The translations under genes and the position numbers were made by a program. This document shows, one piece after another, positions 60,364-64,000 of a stretch of 64,000 nt of DNA. Source of the stretch: Bog-532 sp963742865 (GTDB lineage Bacteria > Actinomycetota > Actinomycetes > Streptosporangiales > Streptosporangiaceae). The notes beneath the pieces were generated by a model, which saw only the letters and a program-made list of their open reading frames with translations, searched no databases and was not told where the DNA came from. The stretch is taken from assembly GCA_963742865.1 (NCBI GenBank), contig CAVUNW010000010.1, positions 5,310 through 69,309 on the forward strand, read 5' to 3'. Numbering within the stretch: position 1 is the stretch's first letter; every line of letters begins with the position of its first letter.

Positions 60364-61596
60364 ATGACCGCACGCCTGCACGCTTCCAATCACGCGCCGC
60401 CCGCGGACTCCGCTTCCGCCGACTCCGCTGACCCGGGCGCCCTGGCCGCCGACCCGGTGTTCCAGCTGCACCGCGGCGGCAAGATCGAGGTCAGCCTGTC
60501 CGTGCCGCTGGCCGGCCGCGACGACCTGTCCATGGCCTATACCCCCGGGGTGGCCCGGGTCTGCACGGCCATCGCCGATAAGCCGGAGCTGGCCGGCACC
60601 TACACGTGGGTCGCCAACACGGTCGCGGTCGTCTCGGACGGCACCGCGGTGCTCGGCCTGGGGGACATCGGCCCCGCGGCCGCGATGCCGGTCATGGAGG
60701 GCAAGGCCGCGCTGTTCAAGCGGTTCGCCGGCGTCGACGCGGTGCCCATCTGCCTGGCCTGCACCGGCGTCGGCGAACTGGTCGAGACGGTCGCGGCGCT
60801 GGCCCCGAGTTTCGGCGGCATCAACCTGGAGGACATCTCCGCGCCGCGCTGCTTTGAGGTGGAGGACCGGCTGCGCGAGCGGCTGGACATCCCCGTCTTC
60901 CACGACGACCAGCACGGCACCGCGATCGTCACCCTGGCCGCCCTGCGCGGGGCGGCGCGTCTCACCGGCCGGCCGCTCGGCGACCTGCGGGCCGTCGTGG
61001 CCGGGGCCGGTGCGTCCGGGATCGCGGTGGCGAAGATCCTGCTGAGCGCCGGCATCGGCGACGTGGCGGTCTCCGACAGCAAGGGCATGGTGTACCGGGG
61101 CCGCGATGGCCTCAACCCGGTCAAGGCCGCGCTGGCCGAGGTCACTAACGCCGGTGGCTTCACTGGCTCGACCGAGGCGGCTCTGCGCGGCGCCGACGTG
61201 TTCATCGGGCTGTCCGGCGGCTGCGTCGCTCCCTCGGCGATCGCCGGGATGGCCCCGGACGCGATCGTGTTCGCGCTGTCCAACCCCGACCCCGAGGTCC
61301 ACCCGGAGGCGGCGCGCGCGCATGCCCGGGTGGTGGCCACCGGGCGCAGCGACTTCCCGAACCAGATCAACAACGTGCTGGCCTTCCCCGGCGTGTTCCG
61401 CGGCGCGCTCGACGTCCGCGCGGCCCAGATCACCGAGGGCATGAAGCTCGCCGCCGCCGAGGCCATCGCCTCCCTCGTCGGCGACGACCTGGCCCCGGAC
61501 TACGTGATCCCCGGCCCCTTCGACCCCCGCGTCGCCCCCGCCGTCGCCGCGGCGGTCGCTACCCAGGCCCGCCAGGAAGGCATCGCCCGCCGGTGA
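60364..61596 (+). CDS. NAD(P)-dependent malic enzyme
   Basis: 410 residues. Malic enzyme N-domain: LSMAYTPGVARVCTAIADKP with the catalytic Tyr, VLGLGDIGPAAAMPVMEGKA and FKRFAGVDAVPICLA; metal ligands in GGINLEDISAPRCFEVE and PVFHDDQHGTAIV. C-terminal Rossmann domain AVVAGAGASGIAVAKILLSA, then FALSNPDPEVHPE. It decarboxylates malate to pyruvate. The short bacterial type, without a PTA domain. The first 30 residues are an Ala/Ser/Asp-rich tail. The ribosome site is weak (TGGGGG), so the start could be later. Confidence 0.92.
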   Translation: MTARLHASNHAPPADSASADSADPGALAADPVFQLHRGGKIEVSLSVPLAGRDDLSMAYTPGVARVCTAIADKPELAGTYTWVANTVAVVSDGTAVLGLGDIGPAAAMPVMEGKAALFKRFAGVDAVPICLACTGVGELVETVAALAPSFGGINLEDISAPRCFEVEDRLRERLDIPVFHDDQHGTAIVTLAALRGAARLTGRPLGDLRAVVAGAGASGIAVAKILLSAGIGDVAVSDSKGMVYRGRDGLNPVKAALAEVTNAGGFTGSTEAALRGADVFIGLSGGCVAPSAIAGMAPDAIVFALSNPDPEVHPEAARAHARVVATGRSDFPNQINNVLAFPGVFRGALDVRAAQITEGMKLAAAEAIASLVGDDLAPDYVIPGPFDPRVAPAVAAAVATQARQEGIARR

Positions 61597-61656
61597 CGGG
61601 CCAGGCGGCCCGTCACCGCCCGGCCGGCGACGGGCCGTCCCGCGCTGCGGGCGGAG

Positions 61657-62232
61657 ATGCTGACCGGCACCTACCCGGTCCCCCGGGAGGTCAGCCAGCG
61701 CCTGCTGCGCGCGCTGCCGCCGCTCCTGGTGCTGCGCGCCGGCCAGTGGGACTGCCCGCTGATCCCGCTGCTGGCCGACGAGATCGTCAAGGACGAGCCT
61801 GGCCAGGAGGCGGTCCTGGACCGGCTGCTTGATCTGCTGCTCATCGCCGTCCTGCGGGCCTGGTTCGCCCGCCCGGACGCGCGTGCACCCGGCTGGTACT
61901 GCGGTTACGCGGACCCGGTCGCCGGTGCGGCGCTGCGGCGGATCTATCACGCGCCGCAGGAGCCCTGGACGGTGCAGAGCCTGGCCCGGGCCGCCTGGGT
62001 GTCCCGGGCCACCCTGGCCCGGCGCTTCACCGATCTGGTCGGCGAGACGCCGATCGCCTTCCTTACCGGCTGGCGTATCGCGCTCGCCGCGGACCTGCTG
62101 CGCGAACCGGAGGCCACCCTCACGGCCGTGGCCCGCCAGGTCGGGTACGCGAGCCCCTACGCGCTGAGCATCGCGTTCAAGCGGCTCCGCGGGGTCAGCC
62201 CGCGCGAGCACCGCGCCGCCGCCCGGCCGTGA
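61657..62232 (+). CDS. AraC-family regulator lacking most of its N-terminal cupin
   Basis: 191 residues. The start MLTGTYPVPREVSQRLLRAL and LIPLLADEIVKDEPGQEAVL are the C-terminal third of the Cupin_6 effector domain seen in full-length relatives (about 300 residues); the first 100 or so residues are missing. The two helix-turn-helix units are complete: WTVQSLARAAWVSRATLARR and LTAVARQVGYASPYALSIAF, ending VSPREHRAA. Upstream only 60 bases separate it from the malic enzyme stop. It may be a 5'-truncated pseudogene or a shortened, effector-independent DNA-binding protein. Confidence 0.75.
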   Translation: MLTGTYPVPREVSQRLLRALPPLLVLRAGQWDCPLIPLLADEIVKDEPGQEAVLDRLLDLLLIAVLRAWFARPDARAPGWYCGYADPVAGAALRRIYHAPQEPWTVQSLARAAWVSRATLARRFTDLVGETPIAFLTGWRIALAADLLREPEATLTAVARQVGYASPYALSIAFKRLRGVSPREHRAAARP

Positions 62233-62315
62233 CCGTTGCCTCGTTACCCTCCGCCGTGACGCGACCCGGGGCATCTCCCGGGTAGATGCTGTCCGGTGGG
62301 GTAGATACTGACTCC

Positions 62316-63284
62316 ATGTTCGCTGTTACCGCCGCGCGTATCGATCCCGAGGACCCGCTGGCCGGCCTTGAGCTCGGGGAGCATCCTGAGCCTAAGGCGC
62401 CGGACGGGTGGACCACCGTGACCGTCAAGGCCACGGCGCTCAACCATCACGACCTGTGGACACTGCGGGGAGTGGGCATTTCCCCGGACCGGCTGCCGAT
62501 CGTGCTCGGCTGTGACGCGGCGGGCATCGACGAGGATGGCCACGAGGTCGTCGTGCACTCGGTCATCGGCGACCCGGACGCGGGGGCCGGCGACGAGACC
62601 CTGGACCCCCGCCGCAGCCTGCTGTCCGAGCGCTACGACGGCACGTTCGCGGAACGGGTGGCCGTGCCCCGGCGCAACCTGGTGCCCAAGCCGGCGTCGC
62701 TGTCCTTCGAGGAGGCGGCCTGCCTGCCCACGGCGTACCTGACCGCCTACCGGATGCTGTTCGTGAAGTCCGGGGCCCAGCCGGGCTCGACGGTGCTGGT
62801 CCAGGGGGCCAGCGGCGGGGTGGCCACCGCGCTCATCGTGCTCGGCCGCGCGGCCGGCTACCGGATGTGGGTCACCAGCCGCACCGGGGACAAGCGTGAC
62901 CTGGCCCTGGACCTGGGCGCGGATCAGGTGTTCGAGACGGGTGCCCGGCTGCCGGAACGTGTCGACGTGGTGATGGAGACCGTCGGCGACGCCACCTGGT
63001 CACACTCGATGAAGTCACTCAAGCCCGGGGGCCGGATCGTGATCTCCGGCGCAACCAGCGGCCAGGCTCCGTCGGCCGACCTTCAGCGGCTCTTCTTCCT
63101 GCAGCTTTCGGTGATCGGCTCCACCATGGGTACCCGGGCCGAGCTCGGCCGTCTGCTCCAGTTCCTCGAGCAGACCGGCGCCCGCCCGCTGATCCACATG
63201 CGCCTGCCGGTGAACGAAGCGCGCGAGGGCTTCGCCGCGATGGCCCTCGGTGAGCAATTCGGCAAGATCGTCTTCACCGTCTGA
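62316..63284 (+). CDS. Medium-chain (zinc-type) alcohol dehydrogenase/quinone reductase-like protein
   Basis: 322 residues. GroES-like N-domain with TVTVKATALNHHDLWTLRGV and IVLGCDAAGIDEDG; nucleotide-binding region GSTVLVQGASGGVATALIVL (the usual GAxGGVG), then VVMETVGDATWSHSMKSLKP and GRIVISGATSG. The structural zinc Cys cluster of true alcohol dehydrogenases is absent, so a quinone oxidoreductase or enoyl reductase role using NADPH is more likely. It is 83 bases after the AraC-type gene and may be its target. Confidence 0.87.
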   Translation: MFAVTAARIDPEDPLAGLELGEHPEPKAPDGWTTVTVKATALNHHDLWTLRGVGISPDRLPIVLGCDAAGIDEDGHEVVVHSVIGDPDAGAGDETLDPRRSLLSERYDGTFAERVAVPRRNLVPKPASLSFEEAACLPTAYLTAYRMLFVKSGAQPGSTVLVQGASGGVATALIVLGRAAGYRMWVTSRTGDKRDLALDLGADQVFETGARLPERVDVVMETVGDATWSHSMKSLKPGGRIVISGATSGQAPSADLQRLFFLQLSVIGSTMGTRAELGRLLQFLEQTGARPLIHMRLPVNEAREGFAAMALGEQFGKIVFTV

Positions 63285-63384
63285 CGGCCCAGCCTCGAGG
63301 AATCCGGCCACTGCGTTAACCCACGCCCCACCCGCATCGCCCCCGGAGCAGCTACGCCGATTCGTGGTCAATAGTGGCTGTCAT

Positions 63385-64000
63385 TCATGCAGCCCTTTCT
63401 GACCACGTTTGCCGCGGGAGACCTGCCGGGGATAACGCCCCGGGACCGCTGCCGGGTTCCGGGGCCGCGCCGCCCTGCGAACCGTGCGAACCGGCCCCGG
63501 CCGCGCCGCCCTGCGAACCGTGCGAACCGGCCCCGGCCGCGCCGCCCTGCGAACCGTGCGAACCGGCCCCGGCCGCGCCGCCCTGCGGGCCGTCCCCGGC
63601 GGGTGGCCCGGCCTCTACGGCTGGCCGGGGGTCGTCGTGGTCCTGCCCGTGCGGGCCGGTCGTCTCGAAGATCTCGCTCCGGACGCGCTCGAGGGTCTCG
63701 TCCAGGATGATCCGCAGCTCGGTGAGCGCGTCCTCGCCGGCCGCCGCTCCCGATTGCCAGGCCAGCCGGCCCAGGTCGCGGGCGAAGCCCTTGACCGTCT
63801 GCTCCAGGTCCCGGAGCAGGCCGGCGTCGGGCCAGGCCCATCCCCGGCGCCCGGGCCAGTCGGCCCAGGCCGCCCAGTTGCCCCAGTCCCGGTCGCGTCC
63901 GGCGGCCCGGGCCTGGTCGCGTTCCTGCCGAGCCCACTCCTTCGCGTCGTCGCGCACCCGCCGGGCGTTTTCCTTCGCGTCCTCGCGGACCCGCCGGACC
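63385..64000 (-). CDS. Uncharacterised protein with repeat tail (partial, runs off the window)
   Basis: The frame is open from the right edge to the stop at 63385. The visible part has a charged helical region (VREDAKENARRVRDDAKEWA), a Trp-rich stretch (DWGNWAAWADWPGRRGWAWP) and a helical segment ALTELRIILDETLERVRSEI, which resembles the C-terminal half of actinobacterial proteins encoded beside PadR regulators. The tail consists of three GGAAGAGSHGSQ repeats and is probably unstructured. No catalytic residues are seen. The start lies outside the window; ATG 63957 is in frame but the coding pattern continues upstream. Confidence 0.6.
   Translation of the reverse strand, partial: VRRVREDAKENARRVRDDAKEWARQERDQARAAGRDRDWGNWAAWADWPGRRGWAWPDAGLLRDLEQTVKGFARDLGRLAWQSGAAAGEDALTELRIILDETLERVRSEIFETTGPHGQDHDDPRPAVEAGPPAGDGPQGGAAGAGSHGSQGGAAGAGSHGSQGGAAGAGSHGSQGGAAPEPGSGPGALSPAGLPRQTWSERAA
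63469..63576. repeat. Three perfect 36-base tandem repeats
   Basis: Units at 63469-63504, 63505-63540 and 63541-63576 are identical, with a partial fourth from 63577. Each encodes 12 residues, GGAAGAGSHGSQ, in the tail of the leftward gene. The multiple-of-three length keeps the frame. The exact identity points to recent expansion, or to an assembly-sensitive site. Confidence 0.93.

Noticed and set aside
1..64000. Secondary-metabolite cluster or prophage
   Set aside because: No PKS, NRPS, terpene synthase, phage structural or integrase genes were found; the accessory strip at 1-4.3 kb holds only scars and small genes.

Overview
The window is about 70% GC chromosomal DNA from an actinomycete. 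Evidence includes WhiB and SigR/RsrA regulators, a PdtaS kinase, DprE2/UbiA decaprenyl-phosphate arabinose enzymes, a DasR-type GntR regulator, Ni-superoxide dismutase with its peptidase, a PF04672-type (DUF574) methyltransferase, GTG starts, and many 4-base ATGA/GTGA overlaps. The gene mix fits Streptosporangiales/Streptomycetales-like organisms better than Mycobacteriales; the species cannot be named from sequence alone.

Layout. 1-4.3 kb is an accessory strip: the end of a helix-hairpin-helix gene, two diverged repeats carrying a tRNA-like core, two small orphan genes, and a decayed IS4-type element sitting in a tRNA-Arg(CCT) 3' fragment. 4.4-16 kb holds an Acg-type nitroreductase, a MacB-like exporter operon divergent from a two-component pair, a PF04672 methyltransferase, an operon of DUF4397 protein, sortase, ECF sigma factor and anti-sigma factor, and a DUF3500 gene. 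16-22 kb holds zwf, a family A DNA polymerase and a second two-component pair. 22-25.7 kb is an operon of a phosphodiester-glycosidase-like membrane protein, a UbiA prenyltransferase and DprE2. 26-35 kb holds a YCII/ECF42 sigma pair, topoisomerase IB with a DUF1275 protein, and a four-gene MoxR-ATPase/VWA operon with two unrecognised partners.

35-53 kb is a conserved actinobacterial block: CBS protein, hisN, rsgA, an SRAP protein, sigR-rsrA, biotin carboxylase, a small biotinyl carrier protein, pdtaS and whiB. It resembles the whiB1-pdtaS-TB7.3-rshA-sigH-SRAP-aroA-rsgA neighbourhood of Mycobacterium tuberculosis, but aroA is missing, and about 7 kb (a TPP enzyme, an MctP-type symporter, and bioF-dasR-bioD) lies between the carrier protein and pdtaS. 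53-64 kb holds a lipid kinase, an RsbW/SigB-type pair, sodN/sodX, an amino-acid permease, malic enzyme, a shortened AraC regulator, an oxidoreductase and a repeat-bearing partial gene.

How the genes work together. Several modules sense redox or envelope stress: SigR-RsrA with a good SigR-type promoter, WhiB with two CRP-like sites upstream, the RsbW/SigB-type pair, and Ni-SOD with its maturation peptidase. Carbon handling is represented by zwf, malic enzyme, MctP with its DUF3311 partner and a TPP enzyme, and biotin synthesis beside biotin-dependent carboxylase parts.

A strong caveat: about a dozen otherwise well-conserved genes, rsgA among them, are split by single-base frameshifts, and one methyltransferase carries a compensating pair. 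This looks more like residual sequencing or assembly indels than mass pseudogenisation. These genes are typed as pseudogenes here because the sequence as given does not encode them in one frame.
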